Assembly (NCBI RefSeq): GCF_044227025.1
Contig: NZ_JBGAFX010000006.1
Span: 1 to 64,000 of the forward strand
Reading direction: 5' to 3'
From: Dokdonella_A sp044227025
Lineage (GTDB): Bacteria > Pseudomonadota > Gammaproteobacteria > Xanthomonadales > Rhodanobacteraceae
DNA length: 64,000 bases
The translations under genes were made by a program, and so were the position numbers. The notes beneath the pieces are model-generated. The model saw only the letters and a program-made list of their open reading frames with translations, made no database searches and was not told where the DNA came from. Positions 16,559 to 26,611 of the stretch are shown piece after piece. Each line of letters opens with the position of its first letter. The first letter of the stretch is position 1.

Positions 16559-18595
16559 TCAATGCGCCGCTGCCGCTGCCTTGCGCGCTTCGGCTTTCGC
16601 AGCGGCCTTTTCGCTCGGGGACTTCCAGTCCGCGGGCGGCTCGGCCTTGCCGGCGCGCGTCGCCGCGAGGCGCAGCGCCTCGATTTCGCTGCCGGTCGAA
16701 AGCGTGTCGCGCAGATACTGGCTGAGCGCATCGCCAGTCATGAAAATCGACATCTGGCTTTCGGTCCACCACGCCAACCTGCGCGCGCGCAGCTGGTCGT
16801 CCGGTCCGAGGGCATCGAGCTTGCGCAGCAACATTTCTCCGATCATCACCGTCGTGGTCGAGTATCCGCTGTCGAACAGCAGGCGGGCGGTCGCGATGCA
16901 CATGGGCTTGCGCTGCGCGTCTGCTGTCGCGCAGGCGGAAAGGAGGCCGGTGTAGGGTGAAGCCTCGACCGAAGTCATCGCCGCCAGCATCACCGCCGTG
17001 CTCGCCACAATGTCCTCGCCCGAGAAATTCCATTGCGGGGACTGTGCACGCACACCATCGAGCGTCTCCGCCGGGACCGGATGGCGTTTCACCGCGGCCA
17101 GCCAGATCCGGATGATTTCCGATGAATGCTCGTCGTAGCGATGGCTGGCGGCCATGTGCTGCAGCGTTTCGCCGACGTCGACGGCGGGATCGTCGAGCGA
17201 CAACGCCCAAGCGGCCGCGTTGTCCTTGTCGAGACGCTGCACGTTCGCGAGCGCGGTCGCGTCGCGCTTGCCGTCGGTAGGCGTCGCGGCGATCCACTGG
17301 AGCAAGAGGTCGCCGGGGTTTGCCGCGGCGAGATCGGCCAGCTTTGCAGGTGCGTCGACGTTCGCCGGGGCATCGCCACCGCCCGGTGTCTTCGCGGCGC
17401 CACCCGCGGACAATTCGCTCGTGCGCCTGGCGGCAGCCAGCCCGGTCGCGCGTTCGCGCGCGTCGCTGCTGCCGCGAAGGTCGTTGATCACGGACTCGAC
17501 GTAGTCCTGCCAGGTCTGGCGGGCCGCTTTCTGGTCCGGGTCTTCCACGCTTTCGTCGTTCGCAGGCATCCATCCCGCTGGCGGCGCCAACGGCTTGCCG
17601 AGGCGCTTGAGGCGTCGTTCGGTCGCGGCAATCTCGCTCGGTGCGCCGTTCCAGTCGGCGGCCCGGTCCGCCGGCGCGTCGGTGAACGCCGCGCCGTTCT
17701 GCATCGGGCTGGCGGCATTTGCCTTGAGCCAGTCGAGCTGGCGCTGCAGGTCGGCGACGTCATCGCGCGTGGCGCCCGCGGCGGCAAGCATCTTCAGGCC
17801 CAGCTCGCGCAGGTTGAAGCTGTTGCCGCGCGTGGCGAGCAACACGCCCGCATCGGCACACCAGCCGAGGCGTTGCCAGGTCCGATCGCTGTCCGCTGCG
17901 GGCTTGCAGGATTCCTCGAGCGCGGATTCGGCCGGCGACGAGCGGAAATCGGTCCGCTGCAGCGCGCTCGCGAGTGCGTTCGATTGCGGCGAAGCATCGC
18001 TCTTGCCACTCTCGCCGCTCGTTTCGTCGAATGGCGACGCGACGGGGTGCGCGATGTACGCCAGCGCCCAGGCCGCGATCTCGTCACCCAGGTGGTCGTC
18101 GGCGCGACGCGCCGAGGCCATGCGCGCGAGTGCATCGTCGACGCCGGCCTGGTCGCCCCTGGCATGGGCGAGTGCGGCGGCGTACTGCAGCGCGCCCGCA
18201 TTGTCGGGTTCGAGGCGCACGAGGTTCGCGACTTCGGCCTCGGGCCAGCGGGTCGGGCCGCACTTGCTGCTGTAGTAGCTGCCGACGTCGGCCGCGAGCC
18301 ACTGCACGAACGCGTCGTCGGGCGCCAGCCCGGCCGCGCGCGCGACGACATCGGCGCTCTTCGGACGCAGCGCGCTCGGGGTGTCGTCGTCGTCGACGTA
18401 GAGGCGGCCGGCCAGGACCTGCCGGGCCGGTGAGGGATCGCTGCGCAGAGCATCGAACAATGCGATCTGCGCCTGCTTGTAGCGGGACATCATCGCGTCG
18501 GCGTCGTCGACGGACGGCGGCGCATCCGCAGCGTGCACGGTGATCGCGGCCGACATAAGAACGGGTACGATCTTCCACCTGGATCCGGTACGCAT
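16559..18595 (-). CDS. Exported helical protein of unknown function, 678 aa
   Basis: The start at 18595 gives MRTGSRWKIVPVLMSAAITV followed by HAADAPP, a signal peptide with an Ala-rich cut site, and has a strong ribosome site (GAAGGAGA). The mature part is almost wholly alpha-helical and Ala-rich, with TPR-like spacing (NAGALQYAAALAHARGDQAG) and a Lys/Ala-rich end (EKAAAKAEARKAAAAAH). Two blocks with ASPxCD-like cysteines (SACATADAQRKPMC) may form disulfides. I recognise no family. It is inserted antisense between ybeD and lipB. Confidence 0.65.
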   Translation of the reverse strand: MRTGSRWKIVPVLMSAAITVHAADAPPSVDDADAMMSRYKQAQIALFDALRSDPSPARQVLAGRLYVDDDDTPSALRPKSADVVARAAGLAPDDAFVQWLAADVGSYYSSKCGPTRWPEAEVANLVRLEPDNAGALQYAAALAHARGDQAGVDDALARMASARRADDHLGDEIAAWALAYIAHPVASPFDETSGESGKSDASPQSNALASALQRTDFRSSPAESALEESCKPAADSDRTWQRLGWCADAGVLLATRGNSFNLRELGLKMLAAAGATRDDVADLQRQLDWLKANAASPMQNGAAFTDAPADRAADWNGAPSEIAATERRLKRLGKPLAPPAGWMPANDESVEDPDQKAARQTWQDYVESVINDLRGSSDARERATGLAAARRTSELSAGGAAKTPGGGDAPANVDAPAKLADLAAANPGDLLLQWIAATPTDGKRDATALANVQRLDKDNAAAWALSLDDPAVDVGETLQHMAASHRYDEHSSEIIRIWLAAVKRHPVPAETLDGVRAQSPQWNFSGEDIVASTAVMLAAMTSVEASPYTGLLSACATADAQRKPMCIATARLLFDSGYSTTTVMIGEMLLRKLDALGPDDQLRARRLAWWTESQMSIFMTGDALSQYLRDTLSTGSEIEALRLAATRAGKAEPPADWKSPSEKAAAKAEARKAAAAAH

Positions 18596-18743
18596 GACGA
18601 TCTCCTTCGCCCAAGTCCCGATATGCCAGTGTAGCAACGCTTTTGCGGCATTCCGGAGTCGATCCGGGGCATCCTGCAAGGCACGCGACAGTCGTCCGGT
18701 CCCTGCATTGCGCGCCCGGCCCGCCATCCCCATGTGATCCCGA

Positions 18744-19430
18744 ATGTCCGTCCCTGTCCTCGTCCGCCGCCTCGGCCGGCAACCCTACGAACCCGTCTGG
18801 CGCGCGATGCAGGCGTTCACCGACGCGCGCGGGCCGGAAACGCCGGACGAATTGTGGATACTCGAGCACGATCCCGTGTTCACGCTCGGCCAGGCCGGCA
18901 AGTGGGAGCACGTGCTGCTGCCGGGCGATATTCCGGTGGTGCCGGTCGACCGCGGTGGCCAGGTCACCTACCACGGTCCCGGGCAGATCGTTGCCTATCC
19001 GCTGTTCGACCTGCGCCGGATGAAGATCGGCGTGCGCGAGCTGGTCACGCGGATCGAGCAGGCGATCATCGACACGCTCGACACCTGGAACATCGTCGCC
19101 GCGCGCCGCGACGGCGCCCCGGGTGTGTATGTCGGCGACGCCAAGGTCGCCGCACTCGGCCTGCGCGTGCGGCGCGGCTGTTCGTTCCATGGACTCGCCT
19201 TCAACGTGGCGATGGACCTCGAGCCGTTCCACCGCATCAATCCGTGCGGATATCAGGGATTGGCCGTCACCCAGGTGCTAGACTTGGGCGGACCGGGATC
19301 GCTCGCCGCGGTGGAAGCGATCCTGATCGGCGAACTGGCGCGCCAGTTCGGGCTGGACGCCACGCCCGCCGCCGCCGAATTCCCCCGCGTTCCGACCGGC
19401 GATGCCCTGCGCGTCGCGCAGCCCGCATGA
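18744..19430 (+). CDS. lipB: LipB octanoyltransferase
   Basis: A 228-residue lipoyl(octanoyl) transferase. It moves octanoate from acyl carrier protein to the lipoyl domains of 2-oxoacid dehydrogenases and GcvH. The signature RGGQVTYHGPGQIVAYPLFDL is present, as are GVYVGDAKVAALGLRVRRG with the catalytic Lys, SFHGLAFNVAMDL, and INPCGYQGLAVTQ with the catalytic Cys that carries the acyl thioester. Cytoplasmic. Its stop overlaps the lipA start in an ATGA, so the two are translated together. Confidence 0.97.
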   Translation: MSVPVLVRRLGRQPYEPVWRAMQAFTDARGPETPDELWILEHDPVFTLGQAGKWEHVLLPGDIPVVPVDRGGQVTYHGPGQIVAYPLFDLRRMKIGVRELVTRIEQAIIDTLDTWNIVAARRDGAPGVYVGDAKVAALGLRVRRGCSFHGLAFNVAMDLEPFHRINPCGYQGLAVTQVLDLGGPGSLAAVEAILIGELARQFGLDATPAAAEFPRVPTGDALRVAQPA

Positions 19431-20428
19431 GCGAACCCAAGACCATTCCCCTGACCGTCGTCGACCAGTCGCCCCTGCACGCGCAGGATGCGAAGCAACT
19501 CGGCGAGGACAAGATCGCGCGCAATCGCGCCGGTTTCGCCGAAGCGCCGATGCTGCGCAAACCGTCCTGGATCCGCGTGCGCATCCCGCCCGGCAACGCG
19601 GTCGCCAAGCTCAAGGCGAAGCTGCGCGAGAACCGCCTCGTCACCGTGTGCGAGGAAGCGTCCTGCCCGAACATCCACGAATGCTTCGGCAAGGGCACCG
19701 CGACCTTCATGATCCTCGGCGAGGTCTGCACGCGCCGCTGCTCCTTCTGCGATGTCGCGCATGGCCGGCCGAAGCCGCCCGATCCGCTCGAACCGGCGCA
19801 CCTGGCCGGCACGATCCGCGACATGGCGCTGAAGTACGTCGTCATCACCTCGGTCGACCGCGACGACCTGCGGGATGGCGGGGCCGAACATTTCGCCGCC
19901 TGCATCAAGGCGGTGCGGTTCGAGAATCCCGACATCCGCATCGAGATCCTGACCCCGGACTTCCGCGGCAAGGGTCGCGTCGAACGCGCGCTCGAGGTGT
20001 TCGCCCGGCAGCCGCCGGACGTGTTCAACCACAACCTCGAAACGCCGCGCGCGCTGTACCGCGAGGTGCGCCCGGGCGCCGACTACGACTGGTCGCTGGA
20101 CCTGCTCAAGCGCTTCAAGGCGCAGCACCCCGATGTGCCGACGAAGTCCGGGATCATGCTCGGACTCGGCGAGACGTTGGAACAGGTCGAGGAAACGTTG
20201 AACGATCTGCGCATGCACGATGTCGATATGGTTACGATCGGCCAGTACCTGCAGCCGACCGCGCACCACCACCCGGTGCTGCGCTACTGGACCCCGGAGG
20301 AGTTCAAGGCGATCGAGGAACTCGGTTACCGGATCGGCTTCCAGCATGTCGCCTCGGGCCCGCTGGTGCGCTCGTCGTACCACGCCGACCAGATGGCGCA
20401 CGCCGCCGGATACGTTCAGGTCGCCTGA
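19427..20428 (+). CDS. lipA: LipA lipoyl synthase
   Basis: A 333-residue radical SAM enzyme that inserts two sulfurs into protein-bound octanoyl groups. The auxiliary cluster is bound by the CEEASCPNIHEC motif (C-x4-C-x5-C); the radical SAM cluster by CTRRCSFCD. It also has VDRDDLRDGGAEHF, FNHNLETP, KSGIMLGLGE and the C-terminal RSSYHAD motif whose Ser ligates the auxiliary cluster. Length and motif order are standard. The ATG at 19427 overlaps the lipB stop. The next gene, prc, begins 83 bp later. Confidence 0.98.
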   Translation: MSEPKTIPLTVVDQSPLHAQDAKQLGEDKIARNRAGFAEAPMLRKPSWIRVRIPPGNAVAKLKAKLRENRLVTVCEEASCPNIHECFGKGTATFMILGEVCTRRCSFCDVAHGRPKPPDPLEPAHLAGTIRDMALKYVVITSVDRDDLRDGGAEHFAACIKAVRFENPDIRIEILTPDFRGKGRVERALEVFARQPPDVFNHNLETPRALYREVRPGADYDWSLDLLKRFKAQHPDVPTKSGIMLGLGETLEQVEETLNDLRMHDVDMVTIGQYLQPTAHHHPVLRYWTPEEFKAIEELGYRIGFQHVASGPLVRSSYHADQMAHAAGYVQVA

Positions 20429-20511
20429 GGTAAAGAAGGCAGTACTTCACGCGGAGTCCCTTCCGCGAAAGAAAAAACCGTACATCCGTGTACGGCAATG
20501 GAGAAACAAAG

Positions 20512-22800
20512 ATGCGCAAGACGCTGTTGACCCTCGCCCTGACCGCCCTCGTCGGTCCGGTGTTCGCCAAGCCGGCCAGCGAATCGGGCGCGCCGCTGCT
20601 CAAGGCGGGTACCTCCGAAGCGGAGGCGGCGGTGTGGGCGACGCGTTTCCTGACCCACTTCCACTACAAGCAGACGCCGCTCGATGACGCGATGAGCGAG
20701 CAGATCTTCAAGCGCTACCTCGATGCGCTCGACGGCGATCGCCTGTTCTTCACCCAGGCCGACATCGACAAGTTCAGCGCCTACAAGGACAAGCTTGACG
20801 ACGCGATCTACGACCAGGATCTCGCGGGGCCGTACGCGATCTTCAACATCTACGAACAGCGCGTCGGCGAACGCGTGGCGTATGCGCGCGCGCTGCTGGC
20901 GAAGGGCTTCGACTTCTCCAAGGACGAAAGCTACCAGTACGAGCGCGAAAAGGCGCCGTGGGCGAAGGACGAGGCCGAGGTCAACGATTTCTGGCGCAAG
21001 CGCATCAAGAACGACTGGCTGCGCCTCAAGCTCGCGAACAAGGCCGAGAAGGACATCCGCGAGACGCTCGACAAGCGCTACGCGAACTACCTCGACCGCG
21101 TCCACCAGCTCAACAGCGAGGACGTGTTCCAGACCTTCATGAACGCATACGCCTCGTCGATCGAGCCGCACACGAACTACCTCGGTCCGCGCGCGTCGGA
21201 GAACTTCGACATCGCGATGAAGCTCTCGCTCGAAGGCATCGGCGCGGTATTGCAGCGCGATGACGATTACACCGCGATCCGCGAGATCGTGCCGGGCGGC
21301 CCGGCTGCACTGTCCAAGCAGATCAAGATCGGCGATCGCATCGTTGGCGTCGGCCAGGGCGAGAACGGCCCGATTGCCGACGTGGTCGGTTGGCGCCTCG
21401 ACGACGTCGTCGACAAGATCCGCGGCGCCAAGGACACCACCGTGCGCCTCGAAGTCCTGCCGGCCGATGCAGGTCCCGACGGCAAGCACTTCACGCTGGC
21501 GCTGGTGCGCAAGAAGGTCAGCATCGAGGAACAGGCGGCGAAGAAGTCGGTCATCGAGGTCAAGGACACGACGCGCACGCGCCGCATCGGCGTGATCTCG
21601 CTGCCGACCTTCTACCAGGACTTCGACGCCCGCCGCCGCGGCGACCGCGACTACAAGAGCGCGACGCGCGACGTCGAGCGCCTGCTGGTCGAGCTCAAGG
21701 CCGACAAGGTCGACGGCGTGATCGTCGACCTGCGCAACAACGGCGGCGGCTCGCTGACGGAGGCGACCGACCTTACCGGCCTGTTCATCGACAAAGGTCC
21801 GGTGGTGCAGGTGCGCAACGCCGGCGGCCAGGTCGAATCCGAATCCGACACGCGTTCCGGCATGACCTGGGACGGCCCGCTCGCGGTGCTGGTCAACCGC
21901 GCCTCCGCGTCCGCCTCGGAGATCTTCGCTGCGGCGATCCAGGACTACGGTCGTGGCGTGATCATCGGCGAACCGACGTTCGGCAAGGGCACCGTGCAGA
22001 ACCTGGTCGATCTCGACGACGTCGCGCACAACGAAAAGCCGATCTTCGGCGAGGTCAAGATGACCATCGCGCAGTTCTTCCGCATCAACGGCGGCTCGAC
22101 CCAGCTGCGCGGCGTGACGCCCGACATCAGCTTCCCGCTCACCGTCGACGCGAAGGATTTCGGCGAATCGAGCTACGACAACGCGCTGCCGTGGACCTCG
22201 ATCGCGCCGGCGAAATACCAGGCGGTCGCCGACCTCAAGCCGGTCGTGCCGCTGCTGGCCGAGCGCCATGCAGGTCGCGTCGCCGGCAATGGCGAATGGA
22301 AGAACTTCGAGGCCGATCTTGCCGACGCACGCGCGTTGCGCGAGCTGAAGACGATCTCGCTGAACGAGCAGGTACGCCGCAAGGAGCGCGACGAACAGGA
22401 AGCCAAGCGCAAGGCGCGCGACGTCGCGATGGGCCATGCCACGCCGGATGCCGATCCCGCCGCAAAGACGGTGCAGAAGGTCGCGGCCGAGCGCGGTGTC
22501 GCCGGCAACACCAAGCGCGTCGAGGTCGATCCCGCGAAGCCTGCGGCCAAGCCGGGCACCGAAGCGCCGCGCGGTGACGACGGCGACGCCGCCCTCACGC
22601 AGGACGACGGCCTGCAGCCCGACGAGCGCGGAATCAACACCGACATCGCGCGCGAGAAGGAAGCGAAGGACAAGCGCGACATCATCCTCGACGAAGCGGC
22701 GCATATCCTCGCCGACGAGATCGGGCTGATCCGCGCCGACACCAAGCTCGCCGCGCAGGTGCTGCCGCGCGGAGCGATCGTGCCGACCGAGGTCAATTGA
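20512..22800 (+). CDS. prc: Tail-specific protease Prc (Tsp)
   Basis: A 762-residue periplasmic C-terminal processing peptidase (S41). A signal peptide (MRKTLLTLALTALVGPVFA) is followed by a helical N domain, then a PDZ domain (SLEGIGAVLQRDDDYTAIRE to GDRIVGVGQGENG). The S41 core has the serine/lysine dyad S467 (in NRASASASEIFA) and K492 (in PTFGKGTVQ), 25 residues apart as in E. coli Prc. DUF3340 forms the C terminus, here Lys/Glu/Asp-rich. Prc trims lipoproteins and the hydrolase MepS and degrades tagged proteins. A GGAG ribosome site precedes the ATG; a terminator follows the stop. Confidence 0.96.
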   Translation: MRKTLLTLALTALVGPVFAKPASESGAPLLKAGTSEAEAAVWATRFLTHFHYKQTPLDDAMSEQIFKRYLDALDGDRLFFTQADIDKFSAYKDKLDDAIYDQDLAGPYAIFNIYEQRVGERVAYARALLAKGFDFSKDESYQYEREKAPWAKDEAEVNDFWRKRIKNDWLRLKLANKAEKDIRETLDKRYANYLDRVHQLNSEDVFQTFMNAYASSIEPHTNYLGPRASENFDIAMKLSLEGIGAVLQRDDDYTAIREIVPGGPAALSKQIKIGDRIVGVGQGENGPIADVVGWRLDDVVDKIRGAKDTTVRLEVLPADAGPDGKHFTLALVRKKVSIEEQAAKKSVIEVKDTTRTRRIGVISLPTFYQDFDARRRGDRDYKSATRDVERLLVELKADKVDGVIVDLRNNGGGSLTEATDLTGLFIDKGPVVQVRNAGGQVESESDTRSGMTWDGPLAVLVNRASASASEIFAAAIQDYGRGVIIGEPTFGKGTVQNLVDLDDVAHNEKPIFGEVKMTIAQFFRINGGSTQLRGVTPDISFPLTVDAKDFGESSYDNALPWTSIAPAKYQAVADLKPVVPLLAERHAGRVAGNGEWKNFEADLADARALRELKTISLNEQVRRKERDEQEAKRKARDVAMGHATPDADPAAKTVQKVAAERGVAGNTKRVEVDPAKPAAKPGTEAPRGDDGDAALTQDDGLQPDERGINTDIAREKEAKDKRDIILDEAAHILADEIGLIRADTKLAAQVLPRGAIVPTEVN

Positions 22801-22828
22801 CCTTCGCGGGTATTTGAATCGACTGACG

Positions 22829-22850
22829 AGGCCCGGGTTTCCGGGCCTTG
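22829..22850 (+). terminator. Rho-independent terminator after prc
   Basis: Perfect 8-bp GC stem AGGCCCGG/CCGGGCCT with a GTTT loop at 22829-22848, followed by TTGTTGTTT. It lies 29 bp after the prc stop. Confidence 0.85.
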
Positions 22851-22865
22851 TTGTTTCCGGGGTTC

Positions 22866-22944
22866 GTTCGTCCCGCATCCCTTTCGCTTTCCCCTCTCCC
22901 GCAAGCGGGAGAGGGGAAGGAGACCGCATGGATGCGGGACGAAC
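22866..22944. repeat. 79-bp REP/MITE-like nested palindrome
   Basis: Nested inverted repeats. The outer 15-bp arms match perfectly (GTTCGTCCCGCATCC at 22866-22880 and its complement at 22930-22944). Inside lies a perfect 12-bp hairpin, CCCCTCTCCCGC, loop AA (22891-22916). It sits in the spacer between convergent prc and the M17 aminopeptidase. It resembles the REP-type hairpins common in intergenic DNA of xanthomonads and pseudomonads. No coding frame. Confidence 0.75.
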
Positions 22945-23067
22945 CGACAGGGATGTGGGTAGGTTTTCGCTAAAGATCATCAAGCCCGCTGTTCAAGACG
23001 CGAACAGCGAAAGCACGGCAAGAGCACCATTCCCCCAAGCGGTAGAGCGGAAGCCCACCCGCGAACC

Positions 23068-24441
<1,374 letters not shown>

Positions 24442-24480
24442 CGCTATCCCCTCATGCCAGTTGCAACGTGTCGTTCGGAT

Positions 24481-25188
24481 TCAATTCGGGTCGTGCCGGT
24501 CGAGCCAGTGCACCAGCTGCGCGAGATCGCGCAATTCGAGGTCGGCGCGTGCGCCGGCGGGCACCGCGTGCGCCGGCCACGCCGCAGCGTGCCGGTTCAG
24601 CCATGCGCTGCGCAAGCCCGCGGCGCGTGCGCCGGCGACGTCGAGCAATGCGTCGTCGCCGACGTGCAGCACGTTCTCCGGAGCGAGGCCAAGACGCGCG
24701 CAGGCGTCGTGGAAGATCGCCGCGTCGGGCTTGGCGACGCCGCAATCGCGCGCGGCAATGCAATGCCGGAAATGCTGGCGCAAGCCGATGCGCGCGAGGT
24801 CGGCGTTGCCGTTGGAAATGCTCACGAGCGGCACGCGCGCGGCGAGTGCGTGCAGCGCCGGCAGCGCATCCTCGTAGCAATCGACGCGGTTGCGTGCGGC
24901 GAAGTACACCTCGTAGGCCGCCTCGACCGGCGCCGCGTCGATGCCACACGCGGCGAACGCGCGTTCGAGCGTGATCAGGCGCTGCGCGGTGTAGTCGTGG
25001 GCGAGATCGGGGCGCTCGACCGAGACTGCCTCGCGCAAGCCGCGCAACGCGTCGATCGGCCACGCGGCGGCGACCTCGGCGTGGTGCTGCCGGAGCCAGT
25101 CATCGAGCGCCTGCTCGGCAGCGAGGATGGCCGGCTCGACCGGCCACAGCGTGTCGTCGAGGTCGAGCGAGATCGCGAGGATGCGCAT
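24481..25188 (-). CDS. HAD-superfamily hydrolase
   Basis: A 235-residue HAD phosphatase of YigB/YjjG type. Motif I is ISLDLDDTLWPVEP (nucleophile Asp and acid Asp), motif II VSISNGNADL, motif III Lys in GVAKPDAAIFHDA, and motif IV HVGDDALLDVAGARAAGL. The helical cap lies between motifs I and II. Relatives dephosphorylate nucleotides, FMN or 5-amino-6-ribitylamino-uracil phosphate; substrate not decidable here. I chose the second ATG (MRILAISLDLDD), which leaves a 19-bp gap from the upstream PstS-like gene on the same strand. It ends 39 bp before the M17 gene. Confidence 0.85.
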   Translation of the reverse strand: MRILAISLDLDDTLWPVEPAILAAEQALDDWLRQHHAEVAAAWPIDALRGLREAVSVERPDLAHDYTAQRLITLERAFAACGIDAAPVEAAYEVYFAARNRVDCYEDALPALHALAARVPLVSISNGNADLARIGLRQHFRHCIAARDCGVAKPDAAIFHDACARLGLAPENVLHVGDDALLDVAGARAAGLRSAWLNRHAAAWPAHAVPAGARADLELRDLAQLVHWLDRHDPN

Positions 25189-25207
25189 CGGCGGCGCATC
25201 CGCGGCC

Positions 25208-26512
25208 TCAGTTGCCGGGGCTGCCGGAGCTGACATTGCCGAACGTGGCCGGTGCCTTCGCCGGCGCTTCCGCCTTCGGCTTGTCGGCCTTCGGCTTGGC
25301 CGTGGCGACCTTCGCCTTCGCCACCGGCTTCTTCGGCGCTGCGGCGACGGCCTTCTTTGCCGGCGCGGCTTGTGCCTTCGGCGCAGCGGCAGCGGTCGGC
25401 GAAGCGGAAGCCTGCGCGGCCTTCTTCGCGTTCTCCGCGGCGAGCTTCTGCGCGTCGGCCTCGGCCTTCTTCTTCGCCTCGATGCGCGCGAGGTTCTCGC
25501 GTGCGGCCTGGGTGCTTTCCGCGGTCGGCGCGATCGAGGTCTTGCTGCTCAATACCGCACGCGGCGCGGACTGCATGGCCGGCGGCGTGCTGCCCGCGGC
25601 GATCGCCGCGCTGGCGACTGCATCGCGGCCAACGCGTGCATCGATGAAGTCCATGCGCTGCTCGTTCTTCGCGACCAGATCGCTTGCATCGGCGTACGGG
25701 ATCAGCTGGTGCTTGCGCAGGATCGCCTGCGCCGGCGGCGTGGCAAGGAAGGCGAGGAACCGGTCGATCGCGGCCTGCTTGGGCGAATCGACGCGGCTGA
25801 CCGAATACAGCGTGATGTACAGCGGATAGGTGCCGTCGGCGACGCTGCGCGTGGACGGATCGACGCCCTCGATCGCGAGCGCCTTGATGCCCTTGTTGGC
25901 CCAGCTGTTGGCAAGCGTCGACAGGCCGAGCCCGGCCGGGTCGAGCGTGATCGCTTCCTCGAGCTTGACCGTGTTGAGGTACAGGCGCGGCACCGCGACC
26001 GGCTGGTTGCCCTTGCGGTAGACCAGCTCGCGCAAGCTGTACTCGACGCCGTCGAGCGGCGCGGCGATGCCGTACAGGTTGATCTCCTTGTCCGGGCCGC
26101 CGAGGTCCTTCCAGTTCTTGATGCGCCCGAAGTAGATGTCGTAGACCTGCTTGAGGGTCAGGCTGCGCACCGGGTTCTTCGGGTGCGTGACCAGCACCGC
26201 CGCATCCAGCGCGACCGGCACGAAATTGAGGTTCGCTTCCTCGCCGCGCTGCGCGAACTTGCCGCGCGCGCTGCCGCCGAGGTCGGCGCTGCCGCCGGCG
26301 ACTGCGTCGAGGCCGGAGACCGTGCTGAACGGCTCGAGGGTGATCTTGCCGAGCTTCGCCCGGCTGTACTCCTTGGCGAGATCGTCCATGAGCGCGCGGC
26401 CGGTGGCATGGTCGCCGCGCCAGACGAGGTCGTCCGCGGCGGACGCGGTGATGGCGGTGACGAGCAGGCTGGCGGCGAGCAGCGTCGAGGAAAACAGGCG
26501 GCGTAGCGACAT
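25208..26512 (-). CDS. PstS-like periplasmic binding protein with Lys/Ala/Pro tail
   Basis: A 434-residue exported protein. The signal peptide is at 1-25 (LLAASLLVTAITASA). Residues of about 26-310 form a PstS-type phosphate-binding fold: GDHATGRALMDDLAKEYSRA, GGSADLGGSARGKF, LKQVYDIYFGRIKNWKDLGG and FLAFLATPPAQAIL. Classical PstS phosphate ligands are not all evident. The last 110 or so residues are an unusual disordered tail rich in Lys, Ala and Pro (KKKAEADAQKLAAENAKKA, then KPVAKAKVATAKPKADKPK), like the H1-like proteins encoded 5 kb away. It may scavenge phosphate or another anion. A HAD phosphatase follows in the same operon. Confidence 0.75.
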   Translation of the reverse strand: MSLRRLFSSTLLAASLLVTAITASAADDLVWRGDHATGRALMDDLAKEYSRAKLGKITLEPFSTVSGLDAVAGGSADLGGSARGKFAQRGEEANLNFVPVALDAAVLVTHPKNPVRSLTLKQVYDIYFGRIKNWKDLGGPDKEINLYGIAAPLDGVEYSLRELVYRKGNQPVAVPRLYLNTVKLEEAITLDPAGLGLSTLANSWANKGIKALAIEGVDPSTRSVADGTYPLYITLYSVSRVDSPKQAAIDRFLAFLATPPAQAILRKHQLIPYADASDLVAKNEQRMDFIDARVGRDAVASAAIAAGSTPPAMQSAPRAVLSSKTSIAPTAESTQAARENLARIEAKKKAEADAQKLAAENAKKAAQASASPTAAAAPKAQAAPAKKAVAAAPKKPVAKAKVATAKPKADKPKAEAPAKAPATFGNVSSGSPGN

Positions 26513-26611
26513 GTTCGGGTACTTCGAAGAACGGAGGCGCGCACCTTAGCACGGGGGGTGGGCGCTTTCTTTGAGGTGGTGCGCGGCGCCGCTTACTGTT
26601 CATCTTGTTCT

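Noticed and set aside
20416..22983. Long minus-strand frame opposite prc
   Set aside because: prc has complete family motifs on the + strand; the antisense frame has none.
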